DNA from: an uncultured Roseovarius sp.
GTDB lineage: Bacteria > Pseudomonadota > Alphaproteobacteria > Rhodobacterales > Rhodobacteraceae
DNA length: 64,000 nt
Assembly: GCA_951812895.1 (NCBI GenBank)
Contig: OX638333.1
Location: 3,018,001 to 3,082,000 of the forward strand
Direction of reading: 5' to 3'
Shown here: in pieces, positions 18,622-27,811 of the stretch
Layout: each line of letters begins with the position of its first letter
Numbering within the stretch: the stretch's first letter is position 1
Translations under genes and position numbers: made by a program
The notes under the pieces: model-generated
Told to the model about the DNA's origin: nothing
What the model saw: only the letters and a program-made list of their open reading frames with translations
Database searches by the model: none

Positions 18622-19359
18622 ATGAACCTGAACGCATTGTGGGAATACGCCAATCCCAAGAAATTCATCGACACGACGGACCGGGTATTGCCCGCGATTT
18701 CCGTACTTGCGGTGCTTTGTCTTGGCGTAGGCCTGATCTGGGGTTTCTTCTTTACTCCGGATGATCAGCGACAGGGCGCAACTGTAAAAATCATTTATTT
18801 ACATGTACCTGCAGCCCTCATGGCAATTAATGCCTGGCTGATGATGCTGGTAACATCGCTGATCTGGATCGTGCGCAGGCATCACGTCAGTGCCTTGGCT
18901 GCGCGGGCGGCGGCGCCTGTAGGGGTGGTGATGACGCTGATCGCGCTGGCAACCGGTGCGATCTGGGGGCAACCGCTTTGGGGCACTTGGTGGGCATGGG
19001 ATCCGCGATTGACCAGTTTTTTGATCCTATTTCTCTTTTATCTCGGATACATGGCGCTTTGGGAAGCGATTGAAAATGACGATACTGCCGCCGATTTGAC
19101 CAGCATCTTGTGTCTTGTTGGGTCCGTATTCGCTTTCTTGAGCCGATATGCGGTGAATTTCTGGAACCAGGGATTGCATCAGGGGGCCTCTCTCAGCCTC
19201 GATAAGGAAGAGAATGTTTCCGATGTTTTTTATTTCCCACTTTTGGTATCGATTGCCGGTTTTGTGTTACTTTTCATAGCCTTGGTGCTGCTTAGAACGC
19301 GGACAGAAATCCGCGCGCGGCGGCTGAGGGCATTGTTATTGCGAGAAAGGATGGGATGA
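18622..19359 (+). CDS. ccmC: Haem-handling protein CcmC
   Basis: A 245-residue membrane protein with about six helices. The tryptophan-rich haem-handling loop WGQPLWGTWWAWDPRLTS (about residues 114-131) is the family signature, and conserved histidines flank it (YLHVPAA near 60, NQGLHQGASLS near 180). CcmC loads haem onto CcmE. Two adjacent ATG codons (18619, 18622) and a GTG at 18610 are possible starts; the spacing from GGGAGAG favours 18622. The stop overlaps the ccmD start by one base. Confidence 0.93.
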   Translation: MNLNALWEYANPKKFIDTTDRVLPAISVLAVLCLGVGLIWGFFFTPDDQRQGATVKIIYLHVPAALMAINAWLMMLVTSLIWIVRRHHVSALAARAAAPVGVVMTLIALATGAIWGQPLWGTWWAWDPRLTSFLILFLFYLGYMALWEAIENDDTAADLTSILCLVGSVFAFLSRYAVNFWNQGLHQGASLSLDKEENVSDVFYFPLLVSIAGFVLLFIALVLLRTRTEIRARRLRALLLRERMG

Positions 19360-19514
19360 TGCCTGAGCTTGGAAAATATGCCGAGACGGTGTTGTCGTCC
19401 TATGCCGTTTCTATCGTGCTGCTGCTGGTGCTGGTGGGTGCCAGCTTGTATCGGTCGAATAAGGTCAGATCTCAGCTGGAAGCGGTTGAGAAGAAAGCGA
19501 AAAAAGATGGCTAA
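19359..19514 (+). CDS. ccmD: Haem exporter small protein CcmD
   Basis: A 51-residue protein starting in the TGATG overlap with ccmC. It opens with [17 protein letters not shown], has one membrane helix (about residues 13-30), and ends in a charged tail rich in lysine and glutamate ([14 protein letters not shown]). This is the usual CcmD layout: a tiny helper that stabilises the CcmABC-CcmE complex. The last 8 bases overlap the start of ccmG. Position, topology and charge all agree with the call. Confidence 0.9.
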   Translation: MPELGKYAETVLSSYAVSIVLLLVLVGASLYRSNKVRSQLEAVEKKAKKDG

Positions 19515-20040
19515 GCTGTCACCATTGGCCATGGCGCCGCCAGCAATTTTCGCGGCTTTGGCTGCGGTTTTCTATTTCGGTATGCAGCGTGAAGACGCGG
19601 ATGCCTTACCTTCTGCAATTCAAGGAGAACCTGCTCCAGCGGTTATGCTGACCGAACTGAACGGAAAAAAATCGTTTTCCGATAACGACTTGCGTGAAGG
19701 TGGTGTCAAATTGGTGAATTTCTGGGCCAGTTGGTGCGCGCCCTGCAGGGCAGAACATCCGACTTTGGAAAAACTGGCGCAGGAAGGGGTCACGATATAC
19801 GGCATCAACTACAAAGACAAAGACGTTAAAGCCTTGAAATTCCTTGAAGAACTTGGGGACCCTTACGCGGCGGTCGGGGCTGATGCCAAGGGGCGTACAG
19901 CGTTGGAATGGGGCCTGTACGGCGTTCCGGAAACCTATGTGATTGACAGCTCCGGAAATGTTTTACTGCGATTTGCCGGCCCGGTCACCGAACGCGTGCT
20001 GCAAAACCAGATACGCCCTGCGATGGAAGCGGCGCAGTAA
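19507..20040 (+). CDS. ccmG: Thiol:disulfide interchange protein CcmG (DsbE)
   Basis: A 177-residue membrane-anchored thioredoxin. The N-terminal anchor covers about residues 9-25. The redox motif is WCAPC at 76-80 within [10 protein letters not shown], and the family's GVPETYVID segment with its cis-proline region lies near 140. CcmG reduces apocytochrome c or CcmH before haem attachment. The start (19507) overlaps ccmD by 8 bases. Other maturation genes (ccmE, ccmF, ccmH) are not in the window. Confidence 0.94.
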   Translation: MAKLSPLAMAPPAIFAALAAVFYFGMQREDADALPSAIQGEPAPAVMLTELNGKKSFSDNDLREGGVKLVNFWASWCAPCRAEHPTLEKLAQEGVTIYGINYKDKDVKALKFLEELGDPYAAVGADAKGRTALEWGLYGVPETYVIDSSGNVLLRFAGPVTERVLQNQIRPAMEAAQ

Positions 20041-20343
20041 GTTGTAACAATTGCACGAGATTACAGCCTGATTGGTGGGTGTGGATACCATTTATATAAC
20101 TTGTACATTTTGGTCTTTACTTGAATTCATTTCCCGGCATCGTCTGCACACCTAGAAAAGTTGGTGCGAACCATTGTGCTGATTATTGAGCGCCATAGGC
20201 GCCAATCCGCGCAGGGGACATGCGTACGTAAGCTTTGCTCGAATATCAGCAACAAAACATTCGCAGAATTGGTTCAGCTGTTTAGGGTAGTGTTCCGGTA
20301 GAGGGGCAGTTGATTGTTTTGATTTGACAAGCCCCATACATGG
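20041..20343. other. Gene-free stretch between ccmG and lysR-type gene
   Basis: This convergent intergenic stretch holds no convincing gene, hairpin with a U-tract or known RNA. A 61-residue minus-strand open frame (20152-20337) has no ribosome-binding site or recognisable sequence and is not called. Confidence 0.4.
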
Positions 20344-21228
20344 TTACGCGTCAGCTACCGAGGCCACCCGGCTTGAAAGCCAATCTATAACCGTTGTGAC
20401 GGCCGCGTCGCGTTTTGGGCTGCGGAGCGACAGCAGGTAGAAATCCTGTTTGCCAGATATCGTTAGCGGTACGATTTGAACCAATCGTTTGGCTGCAATG
20501 TCGGATGCGGCGAGGAAGCGGCTTACAAGTGTTACGCCCTGGCCTGAGAGCGCGGCATCCATGGCCAAACTTGTCTGACTGAGCCGCAATCCATGGCTGC
20601 CCTTGTCTTGGATGCTCAAAAGTCTGAGGAATTCCGGCCAAAGATCATGGGCATCATGTAGCTTTGGAAGCACCGAAACTGCTTCAGCGCTAAGAGGCAG
20701 GGCAGGCACGTCGACAAGAGAAGGTGCTGCGACGGCGATAACCTCCTGATGAAACAGAAGTTGAGCGTCTATAGCTGCCCCAAATGGCGGCTCTCCCTGT
20801 CTTATGGCCAAATCAATGCCGTCCCCATGAAAGCTGGATACTTTCTCGGTTGCCAGTATGCGCAGATCGATTTCAGGATGATCCGCGGCAAAGTCCGGAA
20901 GGTTAGGGATTAGCCATTTTGCTGCGAATGTTGGCGTGACGCTGATCAGGACCTTTCCGGGTTCTGGTCTGAGGTCGTTTGTTGCGTTTCGCAATGCGTC
21001 AAAGGCTGCCGCGACACTCGCATGATAGCCGCGCCCGGTTACTGTAAATGCCAGCCCCTTAGGCAATCTTTCAAAAAGGGGCAGACCCAGATGCGCCTCA
21101 AGCTGGCGCACCTGTTGCGCGACGGCACCCTGAGTAACACCCAGTTCATCGGCAGCGGCGCGAAAGTTTAAATGCCGGCCCGCTGCCTCGAATGCGCGCA
21201 AACCATTGAGAGGGGGAAGTTGTGCCAT
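20344..21228 (-). CDS. LysR family regulator, GcvA-like
   Basis: A 294-residue LysR-type regulator. The N-terminal winged helix (PPLNGLRAFEAAGRHLNFRAAADELGVTQGAVAQQVRQLEAHLG in outline, about residues 4-48) is the pattern of the GcvA/AmpR-like subgroup. The effector domain has the expected SVTPTFAAKWLIPNLPDFAADHPEIDLRI-type strand order. It is divergent from an SDR gene with a 97-base gap and most likely regulates it. The effector is unknown. Confidence 0.88.
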   Translation of the reverse strand: MAQLPPLNGLRAFEAAGRHLNFRAAADELGVTQGAVAQQVRQLEAHLGLPLFERLPKGLAFTVTGRGYHASVAAAFDALRNATNDLRPEPGKVLISVTPTFAAKWLIPNLPDFAADHPEIDLRILATEKVSSFHGDGIDLAIRQGEPPFGAAIDAQLLFHQEVIAVAAPSLVDVPALPLSAEAVSVLPKLHDAHDLWPEFLRLLSIQDKGSHGLRLSQTSLAMDAALSGQGVTLVSRFLAASDIAAKRLVQIVPLTISGKQDFYLLSLRSPKRDAAVTTVIDWLSSRVASVADA

Positions 21229-21234
21229 TTGACA

Positions 21235-21247
21235 ATAGTATTCCTAT
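21235..21247. promoter_or_regulatory. Short palindrome in lysR-SDR divergent region
   Basis: ATAG (21235-21238) and CTAT (21244-21247) form a short T-rich dyad around five bases, directly upstream of the LysR start. It fits the general shape of a LysR-type site, but a dyad this short can arise by chance. Confidence 0.25.
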
Positions 21248-21325
21248 AGTCACGAAACATCAATTCTCAAGTGAATTGCTGAATAATTGGAGTTAGTTTG
21301 ACGAAACAGGGAATTGGAGATCGAA

Positions 21326-22030
21326 ATGTCAGTAGAAAAAGTGGCGTTAATTACAGCTGGTGGAAGCGGCATGGGGGCAGAGGCCGCAAAACGATTGGCT
21401 GCGGATGGATTCAAGGTCGGCATTCTGTCTTCGTCGGGAAAAGGCGAAGCTCTGGGAGCGGAATTAGGTGGGTTTGGTGTTACGGGTTCCAACCTGAACA
21501 ACAGCGATCTGGCATCGCTTGTGCAGGGTGCGCAGGATCGTTGGGGCCGCGTAGACGTGCTGATCAATTCGGCGGGTCATGGGCCCAAGGGGCCGGTGCT
21601 GGATATTTCGGATGACGACTGGCATGTCGGGATGGACGTATACTTGTTGAATGTGATCCGTCCTACCCGGCTGGTCACGCCATTGATGCAGGCACAAGGT
21701 GGTGGTGCGATTATCAACATCTCAACCTTTGCCGCGTTTGAACCGGATCCCTTGTTTCCGACATCCGGGGTGTTTCGCGCCGGGCTGGCAGCATTTACCA
21801 AGCTTTATTCCGACAAATACGCACTGGATAATATTCGCATGAACAATGTGCTGCCCGGGTTTATTGACAGTCTTCCGGAAACAGAAGACCGAAAAGCACG
21901 TATTCCAATGGGTCGGTATGGGCGTGCAGCGGAGGTGTCATCGCTGATTTCTTTGCTGGCCTCAGAGGATGGCGGATATATGACCGGTCAGAACCTGCGG
22001 ATAGATGGGGGATTGACCCGTGCCGTCTGA
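21326..22030 (+). CDS. Short-chain dehydrogenase/reductase
   Basis: A 234-residue SDR. The nucleotide-binding motif TAGGSGMG is at about residues 11-18, and the NSAG structural motif is near residue 80. The family's catalytic tyrosine (YxxxK) is not in its usual form: the segment after the ISTFAAFEP strand reads FPTSGVFRAGLAAFTKLYSDKYA, with Phe where Tyr is expected. The C-terminus has the usual GGYMTGQNLRIDGGLTRAV. Without the tyrosine, normal SDR catalysis is doubtful. The ATG at 21326 has a GGAGA site. The next gene overlaps by 11 bases. Confidence 0.82.
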   Translation: MSVEKVALITAGGSGMGAEAAKRLAADGFKVGILSSSGKGEALGAELGGFGVTGSNLNNSDLASLVQGAQDRWGRVDVLINSAGHGPKGPVLDISDDDWHVGMDVYLLNVIRPTRLVTPLMQAQGGGAIINISTFAAFEPDPLFPTSGVFRAGLAAFTKLYSDKYALDNIRMNNVLPGFIDSLPETEDRKARIPMGRYGRAAEVSSLISLLASEDGGYMTGQNLRIDGGLTRAV

Positions 22031-22271
22031 TGTCGTCGTCGCAAAATCGTCGCCTGTGAATGCGGCATTTATTCTTAAATGGACTGCGTCTCTTATCCAG
22101 ATAATGGGATATGCCGCGACAGCCTTTGGCTGGACACCCTGGAACCTGTATCTCTTTCTGATTGGTGTTCTGGGCTGGTTTGCAGTGGGCGTGTTATGGA
22201 ATGACCGGGCTATAATGCTGATCCACATCGTGGCATTTGGCGCTATGATTGCAGGCATGGCGAGCGGGTGA
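22020..22271 (+). CDS. Small two-helix membrane protein (possibly DUF6552)
   Basis: An 83-residue protein with a GTG start inside the end of the SDR gene. Three hydrophobic stretches (about residues 19-36, 40-58 and 65-81) make it almost wholly membrane-embedded. The pattern KWTASLIQIMGYAATAFGW followed by LFLIGVLGWFAVGVLWNDRAIM resembles a small family restricted to Rhodobacterales that I recall as DUF6552; this name is unverified. The gene is probably translationally coupled to the SDR. It ends 5 bases from the convergent ptsP stop. Confidence 0.65.
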   Translation: MPSDVVVAKSSPVNAAFILKWTASLIQIMGYAATAFGWTPWNLYLFLIGVLGWFAVGVLWNDRAIMLIHIVAFGAMIAGMASG

Positions 22272-22276
22272 TTGGT

Positions 22277-24520
22277 TCAGAGTTTGCCGCGCAGATACTC
22301 TACCACCACCGGGCGAACCGATTGCAGGCCGTTTTCACGCGCGTCATGTATCACGCTGCGCAGTTCTTCCAGATCGGTGCGCCGTAACACCGATTTTACA
22401 GGACCGACAGAGGCCGGGCGCATAGACAGCGTGCGCATTCCGATGGCGGCAAGACAGGCGGCCTCGACCGGGCGGCCCGCGTCTTCGCCGCAGAAGCTAA
22501 GCGGGGTGCCAAGTGATGTGCAGCGGGTCACAATGTTTTCCAGAAAGCTGAGGAACGAGACATTGAGCGTGTCATAACGGCGGCGCACAAGTTCGTTTTC
22601 GCGGTCTGCAGCAAAGAAAAACTGCTTTAAGTCATTGCCGCCGATCGAAAGAAAATCGACGCTGCGATAGAATGTATCGGGCGCATAGGCCAGCGACGGG
22701 GTTTCCAGCATCGCACCAACCCGAAGTGTTTCGGGCAGGGGATGGCCAAGGATGCGTTCACGTTCCAGCGCTTTGTCCATTTCGGCCCGGGCGGCAAAGA
22801 ATTCTTCCTGCTGGGCAACAAATGGGAACATGACCGACAATGGCCGGCCCGCAGCAGCACGCACAAGCGCCTGAAGCTGCATCCGCATCACGCCGGGACG
22901 GTCAAGTGCGATGCGAACCGCGCGCCAGCCTAGGGCCGGGTTTGGTTCCTCGGCGGATTTCATATAGGGCAGAACCTTGTCTGACCCGATGTCGAGGGTC
23001 CGGAAAGTTACCGGTTTACCGTGAGCTGCGTCCATGACGCGGGCGTAAAGTTTGCTCAACTCTGCCCGCTTGGGCATGTAGTTGCGGATCAGGAACTGAA
23101 GCTCTGTCCGAAACAATCCAACCGCCTCGGCCCCGGAACCGTCAAGGCTGGGCAGGTCGGCCATGAGACCGGCATTCATATGCATGTTGATATGGATGCC
23201 ATCAAGGGTTTCGGCGGGTTTGTCACGGATCGAAGCATAGCGTTCCTGCGCCTTGGCCTGCATGGCCATCTTATCGCGAAAGGCGGTGACAACATTTTCA
23301 TCCGGGCGCAGGTGCACAGCACCCTGTTCGCCGTCGACAAGTATGTAATCGCCGTTCAGTGCTTCTGTGGTAATGCGTTCGGCGTGGACCACTAGCGGAA
23401 TGGCGAGCGCGCGCGCAACGATGGCTGCATGTGAGCCTACAGAGCCTTCTTCCAGCACAATACCCTTTAATTTGCGCCCGTAATCCAGCAATTCCGCCGG
23501 TCCGATATTGCGGGCGATGAGTACCGGGTCAGACGGCATTTCTGCGCCGGTTTCGGCCCCCTGACCGGTCAGGATACGCAATAAGCGGTTGGACAGATCG
23601 TCCAGATCATGCAGGCGTTCGCGTAAGTACGGGTCTGTCGCCTGTGACATCCGGGTGCGCGCTGTGGATTGCTCCTTTTCCACTGCAGCTTCGGCTGACA
23701 GGCCACGGGTGATGTCCTCTTCCATACGGCGCATCCAACCCTTGGAATTGGCGAACATGCGGTAGGCTTCGAGTACTTCAAGCTGTTCTTTGTCGCCGCT
23801 GGCGGCCGTGTCGAGCATCCGGTCGACGCCGACGCGCAATGTTTCGACAGATTCGTGCAGACGTTCGCGTTCGCGCTGAGGATCATCGGCAATGGGATTG
23901 GTGACTACGACACGAGGCTCGTGCAGCCAGACATGACCCTCTGCCGCGCCTTCCTGACCTGTGCCGCCGTGGAACATGACAGGGTGCTGGTGACGTGCGG
24001 ACATGGCCGCGCCTTCGCCAACAAAGGCACCAAGTTCAGCCATTTCAGCGATCACCATCGCCACGACCTCAATCGCGTAGATTTCTTCCTCAGAATATTT
24101 TCGGGACTGTTTTGACTGAACGACAATCACGCCAAGGGTTTCACCAAGCCGCTGGATCGGCACGCCAAGGAAAGACGTATACGCCTCTTCCCCGGTTTCG
24201 GGCATGTATCGAAAGCCCCGGGTTGATGGCGCGTCGTCTGTATTGACGATCCGGCTGGTTTTTGCGACCCGCCCAACCAGCCCTTCGCCCAGCCGCATGC
24301 GGGTTTGGTGAACCGCATCCGCGTTGAGGCCCTGGGTGGCACACAGTTCAAGCGTATCGTCATCGCGGAACAGGTAAATTGAGCACACTTCGGTGAACAT
24401 CTCGGCCGCGATCAGATGGGTGATCTGGTCAAGCCGGGCCTGACCGGCAGAATCCTCTGCCATGACACCGCGCAGGCGGGCCAGCATCTGCCGGCTGTCA
24501 GTTTGAAAGTGCTCTATCAT
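22277..24520 (-). CDS. ptsP: PEP-protein phosphotransferase PtsP (nitrogen PTS enzyme I)
   Basis: A 747-residue enzyme I of the nitrogen-related phosphotransferase system. An N-terminal GAF domain (about residues 1-160) senses metabolites. The enzyme I part follows: the N-domain (about 175-300), the phosphohistidine loop GSVGSHAAIVAR with His near 363, and a C-terminal PEP-binding barrel containing FLSIGGNDLKQFFFAADREN and the SFCGEDAGRP active-site cysteine segment. It transfers phosphate from PEP to NPr. The stop lies 5 bases from a convergent gene, and lysC lies upstream on the same strand. Confidence 0.95.
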   Translation of the reverse strand: MIEHFQTDSRQMLARLRGVMAEDSAGQARLDQITHLIAAEMFTEVCSIYLFRDDDTLELCATQGLNADAVHQTRMRLGEGLVGRVAKTSRIVNTDDAPSTRGFRYMPETGEEAYTSFLGVPIQRLGETLGVIVVQSKQSRKYSEEEIYAIEVVAMVIAEMAELGAFVGEGAAMSARHQHPVMFHGGTGQEGAAEGHVWLHEPRVVVTNPIADDPQRERERLHESVETLRVGVDRMLDTAASGDKEQLEVLEAYRMFANSKGWMRRMEEDITRGLSAEAAVEKEQSTARTRMSQATDPYLRERLHDLDDLSNRLLRILTGQGAETGAEMPSDPVLIARNIGPAELLDYGRKLKGIVLEEGSVGSHAAIVARALAIPLVVHAERITTEALNGDYILVDGEQGAVHLRPDENVVTAFRDKMAMQAKAQERYASIRDKPAETLDGIHINMHMNAGLMADLPSLDGSGAEAVGLFRTELQFLIRNYMPKRAELSKLYARVMDAAHGKPVTFRTLDIGSDKVLPYMKSAEEPNPALGWRAVRIALDRPGVMRMQLQALVRAAAGRPLSVMFPFVAQQEEFFAARAEMDKALERERILGHPLPETLRVGAMLETPSLAYAPDTFYRSVDFLSIGGNDLKQFFFAADRENELVRRRYDTLNVSFLSFLENIVTRCTSLGTPLSFCGEDAGRPVEAACLAAIGMRTLSMRPASVGPVKSVLRRTDLEELRSVIHDARENGLQSVRPVVVEYLRGKL

Positions 24521-24586
24521 ATCAATCCGCAGCTTCGGACAACCCGTGATGGCAGCCCTTTCCCCCTAGCGGTCAGAGTGAGGATG

Positions 24587-25825
24587 TTAGGCCGCTTTGT
24601 CCAATTCGAACGCATCATGCAGTGCCTGAACCGCGAGTTCCATATATTTCCGGTCGACTAGTACAGAAATTTTTATCTCAGAGGTTGCAATAACCTTGAT
24701 GTTGATGCCTTCGTCGCTGAGTGTCTTGAACATTTTGGCGGCAACACCCGACTGGCTGCGCATGCCGATGCCGACGGCGGAAATTTTGGCAACGTCGGTG
24801 TCGGCAACCAGATCATGATAGTTGATCTCGCCCCGGTCTTTGGCCCCTTGCATCGCTTTTTCCGCGCGCGCGACCTGATTAGTCGGGCAGGAGAAGGTCA
24901 TATCTGTGCGGCCTTCTTCCGAGATATTCTGGATGATCATGTCGACATTCACCCCGGCATCAGAAAGCGGACCAAAGATGGCGGCGGCGATACCGGGTCG
25001 GTCAGCAACCGAAATAAGGGTCATCTTTGCTTCGTCACGCGAATAGGCGATGCCGCTTACGACGTTTGATTCCATGATGTCCTCCTCAGCACAAACAAGT
25101 GTGCCTGCATTATCTGATTGTTCTTCGAAGCTGCTGACCACGCGCAGGCGTACATTATAGCGCATTGCCAGCTCGACCGACCGGGTTTGCAGTACCTTGG
25201 CCCCGAGTGAGGCCAGTTCGAGCATTTCCTCGAACGCGATCTTGTCCAGTTTGCGCGCCTTATCGGTTACGCGGGGGTCAGTGGTGTAGACGCCGTCAAC
25301 GTCGGTATAGATATCGCAGCGTTCGGCTTCAAAAGCAGCGGCAAAGGCCACGGCGGTCGTGTCCGAACCACCCCGGCCAAGGGTTGTTACGCGGCCTTCC
25401 GGGCTGATCCCCTGAAAGCCTGCGACAACGGCCACGCGCATACCTTCGGCAAACTTGGTGCTGATATTGTCCGTTGGAATTTCTTCGATCCGGGCCGCGG
25501 AATGAGCGGAGGTTGTGATCAGCGGCACTTGCCAGCCCTGCCAGCTGCGCGCCGGGACGTCCATTTCCTGTAATGTGAGCGCCATGAGACCGGCCGTTAC
25601 GTTTTCGCCGGAACTGACCACCGCGTCATATTCGCGTGCATCATAAAGCGGCGAGATTTCGTCGACCCAGCCGACCAGCTCATTCGTGCGGCCAGACATG
25701 GCGGACACGATCACAATGACATCATATCCATTGGCCACCTCAACCCCAACACGTTTGGCCGCGCGGCGAATCCGGTCGATGTTTGCAACGGATGTTCCGC
25801 CAAATTTCATCACGAGCACGGGCAT
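24587..25825 (-). CDS. lysC: Aspartate kinase
   Basis: A 412-residue enzyme that phosphorylates aspartate, the first step to lysine, methionine, threonine and diaminopimelate. It begins MPVLVMKFGGTSVANIDRIRR, the kinase signature. It contains TLGRGGSDTTAVA at about 171-183 and YTDVDGVYTTDPR at about 198-210, and ends in two ACT domains (about 265-405) used for feedback control. It is followed by ptsP, as in many alphaproteobacteria, with a 66-base gap. Confidence 0.97.
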   Translation of the reverse strand: MPVLVMKFGGTSVANIDRIRRAAKRVGVEVANGYDVIVIVSAMSGRTNELVGWVDEISPLYDAREYDAVVSSGENVTAGLMALTLQEMDVPARSWQGWQVPLITTSAHSAARIEEIPTDNISTKFAEGMRVAVVAGFQGISPEGRVTTLGRGGSDTTAVAFAAAFEAERCDIYTDVDGVYTTDPRVTDKARKLDKIAFEEMLELASLGAKVLQTRSVELAMRYNVRLRVVSSFEEQSDNAGTLVCAEEDIMESNVVSGIAYSRDEAKMTLISVADRPGIAAAIFGPLSDAGVNVDMIIQNISEEGRTDMTFSCPTNQVARAEKAMQGAKDRGEINYHDLVADTDVAKISAVGIGMRSQSGVAAKMFKTLSDEGINIKVIATSEIKISVLVDRKYMELAVQALHDAFELDKAA

Positions 25826-26034
25826 GTCGGTTGTCCTTGGAGTTGGTCGGGGGCGGTTTAGTCTTATAGGCCGGACAGGGCAAGGGGCGTGGGCCGGACG
25901 GGATGCAGAATTTGTGGTGCAGGCCGCTGAAATTTTTCGAAGATGACGCGCACATATTCTGTGCGCAGGCGCGAATTGGAAATGGGCAGAAACTGTTTAG
26001 CTGGATGACGGTGTTTAAATTTCTGGAGACGAAC

Positions 26035-26637
26035 ATGAAAACCATCACTACAATTTCCGCTGGTATTCTGGCCCTGATCGGGGGTGCCGCGGTCGCTGAA
26101 ACCTATGTAATAGATCCCGGACATACCGAAATTCTGTTCAAGTGGAACCATGCGGGCCTGACCACCCAAAGCGGGGAATGGACCCGCATTTCCGGCGAGA
26201 TAGAGTTTGATCCCGAAAATGTCACGGCGACGACCGCGCGTGTGGAGATTGATGCGAACAGTTTGCACACTGGTGTTCCTGAGCTGGATAAACATTTGAA
26301 AGCAGAAGATTTCTTTGACGTCTCAGCCAATCCCACCATCACTTTCGCATCGACAAGAGCAGTGCAGACCGGTGCGGAAAACCTGCGGCTGATTGGTGAC
26401 ATTACGGTCAAGGGCACGACTGTCCCTGCTGAGCTGGATGTTGCTCTGGTCTTTCAGGGAGAGCATCCGCTCGGGTCATATCTGGACTTTTACAAGGGCG
26501 ACTGGATCGGGGTCGAAGCCACCGGGAATGTCCTGCGCAGCGAGCTTGGGGTTGGGCAGTATGCTCCGCTGACAAGCGATGTTGTACAGCTTGAAATTTC
26601 TTCTGAGATGCGCGCCGGAGGTTGGCCGGAACAGTAA
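26035..26637 (+). CDS. YceI family periplasmic lipid-binding protein
   Basis: A 200-residue secreted protein. A signal peptide (MKTITTISAGILALIGGAAVA) ends near residue 21. The mature part is an eight-stranded lipocalin-like barrel of the YceI family, with YVIDPGHTEILFKWNHAG at the start and the conserved LDKHLKAEDFFDV segment at about 85-97. Such proteins bind polyprenoid chains in the periplasm. A GGAG site precedes the ATG at 26035. The stop faces the convergent SDR stop with a 4-base gap. Confidence 0.9.
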   Translation: MKTITTISAGILALIGGAAVAETYVIDPGHTEILFKWNHAGLTTQSGEWTRISGEIEFDPENVTATTARVEIDANSLHTGVPELDKHLKAEDFFDVSANPTITFASTRAVQTGAENLRLIGDITVKGTTVPAELDVALVFQGEHPLGSYLDFYKGDWIGVEATGNVLRSELGVGQYAPLTSDVVQLEISSEMRAGGWPEQ

Positions 26638-26641
26638 GCGT

Positions 26642-27289
26642 CTAGAACGGAACTGTCTGACCCTGGTAGTCCAGAAAGCACCCTGTTGTATCCAACGACA
26701 GGGTGCTGAACGTTTCAATCAAGCCTTTGGCCGAGGTTGCAACATCGATATCACCGTCATCACCGCCCATTTCGGTGCGGACCCAACCCGGGTGGTAAAT
26801 TCCGACAGCAACGCCGGAAGGCTGTAAATCTGCCGACAAATGGCGCCCCAGATTGATAACCGCGGCCTTTGATGCCCGGTAAATGTAGCCGCGCCCGCCA
26901 GATGCCAGTTCCTGACTGCCCAGGCGGCTGGATATGATTGCGATCATTGGTTTTGTGGCGGCTTGCAGATTGGGCAACAGAGATTGAATGGTCAAAAACA
27001 CGCCGGTGACGTTGGTTTCAAAAGTCTTGGCCCACATTTCAGGCGGAAAACCATCGGCAAGTTGCTGCCCTTTGTCCACAAAGACGCCCGCATTACAGAT
27101 CAGAAGATCGATCGGTTTGCCATTGAGGTGTTGAGCGAACCGGGCATGCGAAACGGGGTCAGTCACATCCAGTTGGTTGGGCAACGCCCCCTGCCGAGAG
27201 GTTCCGGTGACGTCGTGACCTAGTACGCGATAGCGGTGCTCAAGTTCCTGCCCGATCCCGCGATTGGTTCCGGTGATAACAACATGCAT
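26642..27289 (-). CDS. Short-chain dehydrogenase (C-factor-like)
   Basis: A 215-residue SDR. TGTNRGIG (about residues 6-13) binds the nucleotide, LICNAGVF is at about 70-77, SSRLGSQ contains the catalytic serine, and YRASKAAVINL gives the Tyr/Lys pair (near 145-149). The short length and the YHPGWVRTEMGGDDGDIDVATSAKGL tail resemble the C-factor/sniffer-like group. The substrate is unknown. Start ATG 27289; a TTG two codons earlier is the only alternative. Confidence 0.87.
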   Translation of the reverse strand: MHVVITGTNRGIGQELEHRYRVLGHDVTGTSRQGALPNQLDVTDPVSHARFAQHLNGKPIDLLICNAGVFVDKGQQLADGFPPEMWAKTFETNVTGVFLTIQSLLPNLQAATKPMIAIISSRLGSQELASGGRGYIYRASKAAVINLGRHLSADLQPSGVAVGIYHPGWVRTEMGGDDGDIDVATSAKGLIETFSTLSLDTTGCFLDYQGQTVPF

Positions 27290-27304
27290 GGGCAAGCCCT
27301 GTTA

Positions 27305-27739
27305 CTAGTTGGATTTACGACCCGGAGTAAAAGGCAGCGGGGCCACCGGTACGCCATCTTCGATCAGTTTTTTGGCCTCTTCCGGCTTGGCCTCACCATA
27401 GATCGGGCGCTCAGGCGCGGTGCCGTCGTGAATATCGCGCGCTTCGCGGGCAAAATTCATGCCGACATATTCAGAGTTCTCTTCAACCTGCTTTTTCAGC
27501 GCCGCCATGGCCTGTTCTGCCGGGCTGGCCGGTTGTGACAGCGCGCCCTTGGGTGGTTCAACGGCCTTTTTCCGGGCAGATACAACGCGGGGCGTCATGA
27601 TCGATTTTTCGACCGTTTTTGAATCGCAAACCGCACAGGTGACCATCCCGGCAGATTTAAGCTTTTCATAAGCCTCTGCCGACTGAAACCAGCTGTCAAA
27701 CTGGTGGTCCTGATCACATTTGAGCGAATACTGAATCAT
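27305..27739 (-). CDS. DUF1178 family protein
   Basis: A 144-residue protein. The N-terminus (MIQYSLKCDQDHQFDSWFQSA) and the two cysteines of CAVCDSKTVEKSIMTPRV (near 36-39), together with Cys8, suggest a small zinc-ribbon-like fold. A variable Lys/Pro/Ala region follows, then a helix with AREARDIHDGTAPERPIYGEA. This matches DUF1178, common in alphaproteobacteria and without known function. It lies between an SDR and a Nudix gene on the same strand. Confidence 0.88.
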   Translation of the reverse strand: MIQYSLKCDQDHQFDSWFQSAEAYEKLKSAGMVTCAVCDSKTVEKSIMTPRVVSARKKAVEPPKGALSQPASPAEQAMAALKKQVEENSEYVGMNFAREARDIHDGTAPERPIYGEAKPEEAKKLIEDGVPVAPLPFTPGRKSN

Positions 27740-27811
27740 AGATGGGTCCGATCATACATCAGACAGAGACATATGCGCCTGTAAATATATTGCAAGCGAT
27801 TAAAACCGTGC

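Noticed and set aside
20152-20337. 61-residue minus-strand frame after the LysR gene
   Set aside because: No ribosome-binding site and no recognisable sequence; likely chance.
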